NCBI GenBank assembly: GCA_030042755.1
Contig: JASHZC010000069.1
Location: 1 to 5,044, forward strand
Source of the DNA: Vulcanimicrobiota bacterium
GTDB lineage: Bacteria > Eremiobacterota > Eremiobacteria > Baltobacterales > Baltobacteraceae
Length of the DNA: 5,044 nucleotides
Direction of reading: 5' to 3'
In this document: in pieces, positions 1 through 5,044 of the stretch
Numbering within the stretch: the stretch's first letter is position 1
Layout of the letters: each line of letters opens with the position of its first letter
Made by a program: the position numbers and the translations under genes
The notes under the pieces: model-generated
Told to the model about the DNA's origin: nothing
Database searches by the model: none
The model's input: only the letters and a program-made list of their open reading frames with translations

Positions 1-216
1 GTGCGCGGCCCAAGCGTCTTCAGACGAAACGGGAACAGCTGTGTAAGCGAATCCACCATGTCACACCCAGGTCACACGAGACTGGGGGAAACTGGGTTAT
101 TTGGCGTTTTCCGATGTCCGTTTGTTCTCTTTCATGTCGAATTGCGCGTGCGACCACGGGGGCAGGCAACCTCTTGATGTTGCTTGGAAAATCGAGCTAT
201 TTCAGAGGGGAAAAAC
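1..216. other. No recognisable gene
   Basis: I see no supportable gene here. The only open frame is a short plus-strand one of about 58 codons entering from the window edge and ending near 178; it has no family resemblance I recognise. A short direct repeat, TCACAC at 61-66 and 72-77, is present but could be chance. The stretch lies directly downstream of the 3' end of the tRNA-Thr fragment, where an integrated element or the old chromosome flank would be expected, but nothing in it says which. Confidence 0.4.
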
Positions 217-264
217 TGGTGCTGCCGGTAAGGATTGAACTTACGACCTCCCCCTTACCAAGGG
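217..264 (-). tRNA. Partial tRNA-Thr(GGT), 3' half only
   Basis: Read on the minus strand, this gives the anticodon loop TTGGTAA (anticodon GGT, threonine), the 3' strand of the anticodon stem (GGGGG), a variable loop, a perfect 5-bp T stem (GTAAG/CTTAC) around a 7-nt loop TTCAATC, the 3' acceptor strand CGGCAGC, and an encoded ACCA end. The 5' side is missing: the expected C-run of the anticodon stem pairs for only three bases and then diverges at about 265, and no D arm or 5' acceptor strand follows. It therefore cannot make a tRNA. A tRNA 3' half ending at the anticodon arm is the typical product of tyrosine-integrase insertion, so this is probably an attachment-site copy left by an integrative element. 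Confidence 0.8.
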
Positions 265-292
265 ACTGCGTCAGCCGGAAAACCCTATAAAT

Positions 293-317
293 GCTAGCGT
301 TGGCGGCCGTCGCTAGC
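293..317. repeat. Inverted repeat (hairpin) beside tRNA-Thr scar
   Basis: A perfect 7-bp inverted repeat, GCTAGCG (293-299) and CGCTAGC (311-317), encloses an 11-nt loop. There is no following T-run, so it is not a normal intrinsic terminator on either strand. It lies 29 bases from the break point of the tRNA-Thr half, where recombinase or accessory-factor sites are often found. That role is inference; it could be a chance palindrome. Confidence 0.45.
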
Positions 318-342
318 CTCTAGATTCGGGCTTTGTACCCGG

Positions 343-364
343 ATTCCGTCTGTATTCCGTCGGT
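343..364. repeat. 11-bp tandem direct repeat
   Basis: Two adjacent 11-bp units, ATTCCGTCTGT (343-353) and ATTCCGTCGGT (354-364), differ at one base. Short imperfect direct repeats close to a tRNA attachment core are typical of the arm-type binding sites of tyrosine integrases, which would fit the neighbouring tRNA-Thr fragment. No integrase gene is present in the window, so the role is unproven. Confidence 0.4.
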
Positions 365-485
365 ATCGATGTCAGGTTAACCGGCGCTGTCGTCTACCCG
401 GAGGTACCTTTCGCGGCGGCCCTGCGAGTAGCGTTGTCGTGCTCGGAGGCCTTTCCGACGCGGAAGAACGCCCCAAACGAAAGAC

Positions 486-537
486 CATCAGGCCCATAAC
501 CTGAAGGTCGAAGGTTCAAATCCTTCCCCAGCAACCA
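486..537 (+). tRNA. Partial initiator-type tRNA-Met(CAT), 3' half only
   Basis: The plus strand shows an anticodon stem TCAGG/CCTGA around the loop CCCATAA (anticodon CAT), the AGGTC variable region, a perfect T stem GAAGG/CCTTC with loop TTCAAAT, an acceptor strand CCCAGCA and an encoded ACCA end at 534-537. The TCAAAT loop and the GCAACCA end resemble alphaproteobacterial tRNA-fMet. Sequence to the left of about 486 does not form a D arm or 5' acceptor strand, so only the 3' half remains. The universally conserved U33 is C here and the acceptor strand departs from the usual CCCCGCA, so it also looks decayed. Antisense translation gives the LNLRPSGY-type peptide known from spuriously annotated tRNA genes. 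It is probably an attachment-site or insertion scar. Confidence 0.8.
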
Positions 538-551
538 ACTATTACAGTAGG

Positions 552-619
552 TCCTATGTAGGCGTAGCGGGCGGAGAGCTGCTACCAGGTCGGTTTCGAC
601 CCACCACCAGTGCATAGGA
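552..619 (+). other. Structured leader upstream of IS110 transposase
   Basis: Between the tRNA-Met end and the IS110 start there are about 90 bases with pairing potential. TCCTATG (552-558) pairs with CATAGGA (613-619), and inside lies a tight hairpin GGTCG/CGACC (588-592, 597-601) with a GTTT loop. IS110-group elements carry their bridge RNA in the noncoding end upstream of the transposase, so this could be what is left of that RNA region. It is shorter than known bridge RNAs and I see no assignable target or donor loops, so the role is tentative. The outer right arm overlaps the ribosome binding site, so it could instead sequester translation. Confidence 0.3.
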
Positions 620-629
620 GATGATACTG

Positions 630-1257
630 ATGGCAGCCCGGACAGTGAACAACCTGCCGCCCGCCGGAGGTCATGATGACGCGGTACGCTGTGTTCTTGC
701 AATTGAATTGAGCAAGAAGAGTTGGATTGTTGCCGTGAACACGCCGTTGTCGAACAAGATCAGCCGCTACACGTTGAAGCCCTGCGACGGGCAGGGGCTG
801 TTGGATCTGTGCGAGCGGATCGGGACGCGGGTTGCCGGAGAAACGAGGAAGCGCGTGGAAATGGTTTCTTGCTACGAGAAGCGGGCTACGACGGCTTCTG
901 GCTCCACCGTCCGCTCGAAGCTCACGGCATACGCAACGGCGTGATCGACCCGGCAAGTCTGCAGGTTGATCGCCGTGCGCGTCGAGCGAAGACGGACCGC
1001 GTCGATGTCGAGCGATTGCTGCGATCACTGCTGGCGTATCTGCGGGGTGAGCCGAAAGTTTGGAGCGTTGTGCGCGTTCCAAGTATCGCCGAAGAGGATG
1101 ACCGTCGGCTCAATCGTGAGCTGGGCCGGTTGATCAGCGAACGTATCCAACACATCAACCGGATCAAGGGCCTGCTCGCGATCCATGGCATCTACGACTA
1201 CGAGCCCCTGCGCCGCGATCGGATGCAGCAGCTGGAACGATTGCGCACCGCTGATGG
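630..1257 (+). pseudogene. IS110-family transposase, frameshifted and 3'-truncated
   Basis: This is a remnant of an IS110-family DEDD transposase, the enzyme that moves IS110 elements. ATG at 630 is preferred to ATG 621 because the AGGAG at 616-620 lies 9 bases before it but touches 621. The N-terminal RuvC-like domain is recognisable: AIELSKKSW carries the first acidic residue (Glu here instead of the common Asp), SCYE the second (876-878), and KTDRVDVERL the final Asp pair. A 2-base excess (AA at 879-880) shifts the frame between the halves of SCYE-AGYDGFWLHR; the second frame runs from 881 through DPASLQVDRRARRAKTD and HINRIKGLLAIHGIYDYEPL to LERLRTADG. At 1257/1258 the gene is cut and joined to another insertion sequence, so the C-terminal domain with the catalytic serine is absent. 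About 210 of an expected 300-350 residues remain. It is certainly non-functional. Confidence 0.88.
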
Positions 1258-1466
1258 TCATTCGCGATACGCTCCTCGCCCTATGAGGGGTTTTCGTTCG
1301 CTATGCGATGGATCAAAGCTTGTAACTGCCGGGGAATCGGCGGCCGGCCAGATCGGGATATAAACCGCCACAACAATCTCCATCCCGCTCGGTGCCAGCG
1401 GATCATCGTCTCCGGACGCACCGCTACCAGCGCATCCCGCCAGTCAAAGAATTTCGCGAGTATCGA
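1258..1466. repeat. Long direct repeat, left copy
   Basis: This 209-bp stretch is repeated in the same orientation at 4836-5044. By eye I count 12 mismatches and no gaps. All of them fall between 1269 and 1371, and 1372-1466 is identical to the right copy. The repeat probably extends further right, but the second copy is cut by the window edge. It is part of the shared insertion sequence. Recombination between the copies would remove about 3.6 kb including the CoA-ligase gene. Confidence 0.95.
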
Positions 1467-1613
1467 TAGCAAGATTCGCGTTGCTGGATCGATCCGTCGC
1501 CGCTTCGCGCCGCGTTCAACCTAGAGGGCGAGCTGTCGACGCAGAAAAAGGTTCTCGGCCTTCAGGGACCGCGTTGACCGCAACCCTAGCCCCCACCAGC
1601 GCGGCAACTCCAT
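1258..1613 (-). pseudogene. rve-type transposase, N-terminal fragment
   Basis: Read in one minus-strand frame from ATG at 1613, this gives the N-terminal part of an integrase-core (rve) transposase of the kind annotated near IS481/IS3: LKAENLFLRRQLAL, then RRRIDPATRILLSILAKFF, RPETMIRWHRAGWRL and GRPPIPRQLQALIHRIANEN. This is the helix-turn-helix DNA-binding part; the catalytic core is missing because the fragment stops at 1258. Two in-frame amber codons interrupt it, at 1521-1523 (after QLAL) and at 1281-1283, where copy 2 has a tryptophan codon. ATG 1613 is the nearest in-frame start; upstream codons stay open, so the original start may lie a few codons further right. It cannot give an active enzyme. 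Confidence 0.8.
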
Positions 1614-1690
1614 CAATGCCTGGATAAGAATCCCAGAGACCGATAGCATCCTTTGATCATGCCACCATGCAACGAAGCGAATATCGGATT

Positions 1691-1705
1691 TTTGCGGAGG
1701 ACAGG
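1691..1705. repeat. Candidate terminal inverted repeat, IS copy 1
   Basis: On the minus strand the outer end reads approximately TGTCCTCCGCAAAAATCC. The core TCCGCAAA recurs in inverted orientation at 4134-4141, just beyond the stop codon of copy 2's transposase, where the other terminus is expected. Only the core matches well, so the ends are approximate. Confidence 0.35.
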
Positions 1706-1832
1706 TCGCTGAAAGGTGGAGGAAGATCGCGAGCGGCTGATGTCGGATTGCATAGCGGAGATTTCGAGCTTGGTCCTTGTGCTTTCCTGGGAAGCATCAC
1801 GTTCCAAGATTCGCCGCGATCGATTTTCGCGA

Positions 1833-3350
1833 TCACGCGTCAAGCTTCCTGAGCTCTCGCCGCAGGATCTTGCCGGTGCTGGTCTTGGGCAGGTCGACAA
1901 CGAATTGGATCGCGCGCGGCACCTTGTAAGCGGCAAGTTCGCTTCGGCAATGGGCGAGGATCGCGTCACCGTCCCCGACGGCGCCAGCACGCAACACGAC
2001 ATACGCTTTCGCCACCTCTCCCTTCATCTCATCGGGCTGGCTACCGACGGCGACCATCGCCACGGCCGGATGAGACGCCAGGACGCGTTCGATCTCGGCG
2101 GGATAGACGTTGTAGCCGCCGGTGATAATCATGTCCTTCTTGCGATCGACGATATAGTAGTACCCGTCGCGATCGCGTCGCGCGATGTCGCCGGTGTGGA
2201 GCCAGCCATCGGACTCGATCGTCTCGCGAGTCGCCTGCTCGTTGCCGAAATAGCCTTGCATCACCAGGGGCCCGCGGATCATCAGCTCGCCGATGTCGTC
2301 GTCGGGCAGGGTCTTCGCGGCGTCGGAGACGTCGGCAACACGGCATTCGGCATAGGGCACCGCGAGGCCGATCGAACCCAAGCGGTTTTCGCCGTAGAAC
2401 GGTTGCATGGTCCCAGCGCCGGCGATTTCGGTCATTCCCCAGATCTCGAGCAGGGGACAGCCGTAGCGCTCCTGAGCCTCCGTCATCTTGCTCACGGGCA
2501 TCGTCTGACCGCCGACCGAGCAGCGGGTCAGAGACGTGAGATCGTACTGCGCGAGCTTCGGTAGGTTGAGGACGTACATGTGCATAGTCGGTACGCCGTG
2601 GAACATGGTCGCGCGGTGGCGCTCGATGAGCGCGAGCGCCTGATCCGCGTCGAAGCGCGGCATCATTACCAGCGTTCCGCCGGTGAGGAACGTGCCGTTC
2701 ATCGGAACGGTGCCGTAGACATGCGGGCACGGCAGACCGGTCACAGTAACGTCCGCCGCGGTGCTCGCCCAGATATTCGCGGCCATGCTCGAATTGAGCA
2801 GCACGGCGCGATGCGTGGTCATGGCGCCCTTGGGGCGGCCCGTCGTGCCCGAGGTGTAGCCAATCGTCGAGGTCGCATCAGCGCCGACTCGCTTTGGCAC
2901 GTACTCGTCACGACCTAGGCTGATGAGGTCCTCGAAGGACCGAGCGCCTGGCCGCTCCGCGCCGAACAGGATGACATGCTCGAGCGGCGTATCCTTGCGC
3001 ACGGCCAGCAAGGCCTCGCCCTTGTCCGCCGAGGCGAGGATGATGCGCGCCTGACAGTCGCATGTCACGTATCTAACCTCCTCAGGCGTCAGCATCACAT
3101 TGATGGGATTGATGACGGCGCCTGTCTTGAGCGCCGCGTAATAGGCCGCGATCCACTCCCAGCAATTGCCGGAGTAGAGGCTCACGCGGTCGCCCGGAGC
3201 GACGCCCATTCCGGTTAGGGCGTTTGCGAGCCGGTTCGACAGCTGATCAAGCTCGCGGTAGGAGAACGAGCGGCCCTCGATGACAAGCGCAATCTTGTCG
3301 CCGAAGCGCGTTGCGGCATGCGGCAAGACCTCGCCAAGATGCTGCAACAT
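1833..3350 (-). CDS. AMP-forming acyl/aryl-CoA ligase (ANL superfamily)
   Basis: A cytoplasmic enzyme that activates a carboxylic acid with ATP to an acyl-adenylate and transfers it to coenzyme A. The 505 residues from ATG 3350 match the family's usual size, and every core motif is intact: P-loop YTSGTTGRPKG (165-175), the WGMTE motif (304-308), GWLHTGD (382-388), the hinge and A8 loop from DRKKD to GGYNVYPAEIE (402-421), and PKTSTGKILRR (488-498) with the catalytic lysine near 494. The large N-terminal domain spans about 1-392, the small C-terminal domain the rest. ATG 3350 is chosen over the open extension to 3395 because AGGGGAGA stands just upstream and the family begins close to this point. 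The acid cannot be read from sequence; a fatty acid (FadD-like) or an aromatic acid (feruloyl or benzoate type) is possible. It stands alone, with no dehydrogenase, hydratase or transporter beside it, and is the only intact gene among decayed insertion sequences. Confidence 0.93.
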   Translation of the reverse strand: MLQHLGEVLPHAATRFGDKIALVIEGRSFSYRELDQLSNRLANALTGMGVAPGDRVSLYSGNCWEWIAAYYAALKTGAVINPINVMLTPEEVRYVTCDCQARIILASADKGEALLAVRKDTPLEHVILFGAERPGARSFEDLISLGRDEYVPKRVGADATSTIGYTSGTTGRPKGAMTTHRAVLLNSSMAANIWASTAADVTVTGLPCPHVYGTVPMNGTFLTGGTLVMMPRFDADQALALIERHRATMFHGVPTMHMYVLNLPKLAQYDLTSLTRCSVGGQTMPVSKMTEAQERYGCPLLEIWGMTEIAGAGTMQPFYGENRLGSIGLAVPYAECRVADVSDAAKTLPDDDIGELMIRGPLVMQGYFGNEQATRETIESDGWLHTGDIARRDRDGYYYIVDRKKDMIITGGYNVYPAEIERVLASHPAVAMVAVGSQPDEMKGEVAKAYVVLRAGAVGDGDAILAHCRSELAAYKVPRAIQFVVDLPKTSTGKILRRELRKLDA

Positions 3351-3355
3351 GTTTC

Positions 3356-3363
3356 TCTCCCCT
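3356..3363 (-). promoter_or_regulatory. Ribosome binding site of the CoA ligase
   Basis: On the minus strand AGGGGAGA lies 5 bases before ATG 3350, with its AGGGG core 8 bases away. It decides the start: the in-frame upstream ATG at 3395 has no comparable purine run and would place this site inside the coding region. Confidence 0.75.
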
Positions 3364-4129
3364 CTCGATGAAAGAGATTTGCGAAAGCACGGCAATATCG
3401 CCGTTGAGCGGTTCTTGTTTTGTCATCGCGTATGGAAAGCATCCCATCCGCGTCGCGCGAGCGCAAGCAGAATGCCGGGAACGGCTTGGCGCCTGGAGCT
3501 ACAATGGCCCGTTGGTGCGGGTTCAGCGCCGGCGGGCGGCGTCGGTTTATGGCCGACCGAGCATGCCAAGACCTCCCCCGACACCTTTGTGGGCCAGCTA
3601 AGTTTCGGGAATATCTTGCTATTCCGCTTTTTTTGACCAGTGACGCAACGGGGTGCCCACACACAAATCAGGCAGTCCTTCCACATGGCAAGGATTGATG
3701 CCCGATTAGGAGCGCTATCTCGGTGATCCCGCTGCCAAGGCGAGTGAGGGACTTAAACACCTTTAGGGTTTCGCCAACCTGGCGGCCTTCGGCTCCTGCA
3801 ACCTTTGTCAGCAAGACGCGCGGTGACCTGCGCAAAACGGACTCAACTCCTCTCGCTCTTTGTGGGCCGCTCGCGCCCATGGCGGTCGTACGGGCCCTGG
3901 ATGCTTGTCCGCTTTCGGGAAGCCAACCGGGGCACTCATGTGACTGACATGGTGAAGGTTTTCGGATGCCAGCCGTTTAAGGGGTAGGTGTGGGCGCGGG
4001 CCAGCGTACGGAAACCGCCCAAGTACGAACCCGCGGGCAGCGAGCGCGATATCTATGGAGATTTGAGGAATCCGGTTGAGCGGCACGGGTGGTGCAGCGA
4101 CAGCGAGCTGCGGCTTGCGTGCAATGCCG
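3364..4129. other. Intergenic stretch without a convincing gene
   Basis: About 770 bases upstream of the ligase hold no gene I can support. Open frames of 60-118 codons exist on both strands, but none shows a recognisable domain, and several overlap each other in a GC-rich background. The ligase promoter should lie here, but I could not pick a -35/-10 or -24/-12 pair with confidence. On the minus strand 3701-3769 reads TLKVFKSL...GITEIALLIG, which faintly resembles the start of an IclR-type helix-turn-helix; it soon hits a stop and may be chance. From about 4130 the insertion sequence begins. Confidence 0.5.
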
Positions 4130-4133
4130 GTAG

Positions 4134-4141
4134 TCCGCAAA
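4134..4141. repeat. Candidate terminal inverted repeat core, IS copy 2
   Basis: TCCGCAAA lies 8 bases outside the transposase stop (4149-4151) and is inverted relative to TTTGCGGA at 1691-1698 in copy 1. The flanks match only loosely (GGTAG here, TGTCC there), so the terminus is approximate. Confidence 0.35.
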
Positions 4142-4148
4142 TGTTCAA

Positions 4149-5044
4149 TCAAGCCGCGGCTGGAGCGAGATAGTACTCGTGATGGAGGCCGCCCAGGATC
4201 GGATGGGCACCGACGGTGTACGATTCTCCTCGCCGATGGCGCGAAAGGGGGTATCAGCCAATCCAAGCACTCACGTCGAATCGTGCCGACGACGCGTTCG
4301 CAGATCGCATTGGCCATCGGGCAGCGAGGCGGCGATTTCAATACCTTGATTCCGAGCCTCGCTATCGACTCGTCGAGGTGTTCGGCGAAAATACTGTCGC
4401 GGTCGTGAAGTAGATATTCGCACTGGCTTTCGAGTCCGACGGCCTCGCGCAGTTGCTGCATCGTCCAATCGGAAGTTGGATGGGCGGTGACGTTGCAATG
4501 GACGAGGCGCCGGCTGCCATGTTCGATCACCACAAACACGTAGAACAGCCGGGGTCGAAGGCGGGCGAGGGTCGTGGGCGGCGGATCAGGAACGCCGGGG
4601 CCCAGGCCCATGTGCGGACGCCCGGTGTTGTAATGTGAATTCCACGATTTCAGAATCGATCGCAAATGTGATGCGGACAGGGACGACCAAGAAATCACCG
4701 GCAATGATCCCTTGGGCATGCACGCGCAGAAACGTGGACCAGCGCAAATTGCTCCGCGGTCGGCCAGGCGGGCGAGGGGGCAATTACTTCCGTACGGTTC
4801 GCGGCGACACCCGAATTCCCAGCTTCAACAAGAGTTCATTCGCGATCCGCTCCTCGCCCCATGAGGAGTTTTGGTTCGCCATGCGGCGGATCAGAGCTTG
4901 TAACTGCCGGGGAATCGGCGGCCGGCCAGGTCGGGATCTGAACCGCCAGAACAATCTCCATCCCGCTCGGTGCCAGCGGATCATCGTCTCCGGACGCACC
5001 GCTACCAGCGCATCCCGCCAGTCAAAGAATTTCGCGAGTATCGA
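4149..5044 (-). pseudogene. rve-type transposase with swapped internal blocks
   Basis: A DDE integrase-core transposase whose 5' end is off-window. Reading from 5044, block A has RPETMIRWHRAGWRLFWRF, the helix-turn-helix end VSPRTVRK, an in-frame stop at 4784-4786 where the family has a tyrosine, then TFLRVHAQGIIAGDFLVVP with the first catalytic Asp (4694-4696). At about 4680 the sequence jumps, out of frame, to block C, HLRSILKSWNSHYNTGRPH...PGVPDPP (to about 4564), which in this family belongs near the C-terminus. It then returns at about 4551 to block B, LFYVFVVIEHGSRRLVHCN, LLHDRDSIF, and the catalytic Glu in ICERVVGTIRRECLDWLIP (Glu codon 4297-4299). At about 4246 the frame changes again into block D, SRHRRGES...ILGGLHHEYYLAPAAA and stop. 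Order A-C-B-D instead of A-B-C-D, with all blocks present once. It cannot encode a working enzyme. Confidence 0.85.
4836..5044. repeat. Long direct repeat, right copy
   Basis: Matches 1258-1466 in the same orientation with 12 mismatches by eye and no gaps. At 4860 it keeps the tryptophan codon that is an amber stop in the left copy, so this copy is the less decayed of the two in this segment. The repeat continues past the window edge. Confidence 0.95.

Larger units (their letters stand above)
1258..1700 (-). mobile_element. Insertion sequence (rve/DDE type), copy 1, 5' fragment
   Basis: This is the 5' third of an insertion sequence on the minus strand. Its outer end is placed near 1700, because TTTGCGGA at 1691-1698 mirrors TCCGCAAA at the far end of copy 2 (4134-4141). 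Its inner end, 1258, is an abrupt break inside the transposase gene, fused to the IS110 remnant. From 1258 to 1466 it matches 4836-5044 with a constant offset of 3578 and no indels. Adding the missing part from copy 2 gives an element of about 1.15 kb with a transposase of about 347 residues, a normal size. The exact outer boundary is uncertain. Confidence 0.65.
4130..5044 (-). mobile_element. Insertion sequence (rve/DDE type), copy 2, runs out of window
   Basis: A second copy of the element seen at 1258-1700, in the same orientation. Its 3' terminus is placed near 4130 from the TCCGCAAA core (4134-4141) just outside the transposase stop; the 5' end lies beyond 5044, about 150-230 bases away judging from copy 1. 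It holds one transposase gene, which is disrupted. With copy 1 it brackets the ligase region. No target duplication can be checked, because copy 1 is truncated and the outer end of copy 2 is not in the window. Confidence 0.75.

Noticed and set aside
394..702. Minus-strand open frame of 102 codons
   Set aside because: It runs antisense through the tRNA-Met fragment (giving the well-known spurious LNLRPSGY peptide) and through the start of the IS110 gene.
1818..1834. Small inverted repeat GATCG/CGATC at the ligase stop, considered as a terminator
   Set aside because: Only 5 bp, overlaps the stop codon and has no T-run downstream on the minus strand.
1716..2564. Plus-strand open frame of 282 codons
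   Set aside because: Most of it is antisense to the CoA ligase. GC-rich genes commonly leave long antisense frames, and no domain is recognisable.
2041..2730. Minus-strand open frame of 229 codons inside the ligase
   Set aside because: It is a shifted frame of the ligase itself, rich in arginine and without family features.
3280..3698. Several overlapping plus-strand and minus-strand open frames upstream of the ligase
   Set aside because: Short, mutually overlapping, with no recognisable domain; partly antisense to the ligase start.
3808..4719. Apparent 303-codon minus-strand gene
   Set aside because: It is a composite frame: transposase blocks C and B in the wrong order, followed by out-of-frame and noncoding sequence beyond the true transposase end at 4149.
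1..5044. CRISPR array, toxin-antitoxin pair, phage genes or defence genes
   Set aside because: No regularly spaced repeats and no open frame with such domains were found on either strand.

Overview
The window looks like a piece of a GC-rich alphaproteobacterial genome, probably Rhizobiales (Bradyrhizobium, Afipia or a relative). I infer this from the transposase and CoA-ligase sequence types and the GC-rich codon use; there is no rRNA or other marker gene to prove it. It reads as a worn mobile-element scrapyard around one well-preserved gene.

Left part (1 to about 1257): no intact gene. Two 3' halves of tRNA genes lie 222 bases apart and point outward: tRNA-Thr(GGT) on the minus strand (217-264) and an initiator-type tRNA-Met(CAT) on the plus strand (486-537). 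Both stop at the anticodon arm and lack their 5' halves. This is the usual footprint of tRNA-targeting integrases, so they are read as attachment-site scars. Between them are a hairpin and an 11-bp tandem repeat. Then comes an IS110-family transposase remnant (630-1257) that is frameshifted at 879-880 and has lost its C-terminal part.

Middle (1258 to about 4130): a 5' fragment of an rve/DDE insertion sequence (copy 1) is fused to the broken IS110 gene at 1257/1258. After it lies one intact minus-strand gene (1833-3350) for a 505-residue AMP-forming acyl- or aryl-CoA ligase, with a good ribosome binding site and all core motifs. Upstream of it are about 770 bases with no convincing gene.

Right part (about 4130 to 5044): a second, longer copy of the same insertion sequence in the same orientation, running out of the window. 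Its transposase is dead: it has an in-frame stop, and two internal blocks are in swapped order (the C-terminal YNxxRPH block sits before the DRD and E catalytic blocks).

Taken together, the ligase is bracketed by two direct copies of one insertion sequence, 94% identical over 209 bp, like a decayed composite transposon or a segment that could be lost by recombination. I see no new defence or metabolic system. The most unusual observations are the block-swapped transposase, the pair of outward-facing tRNA halves, and the structured leader in front of the IS110 gene.
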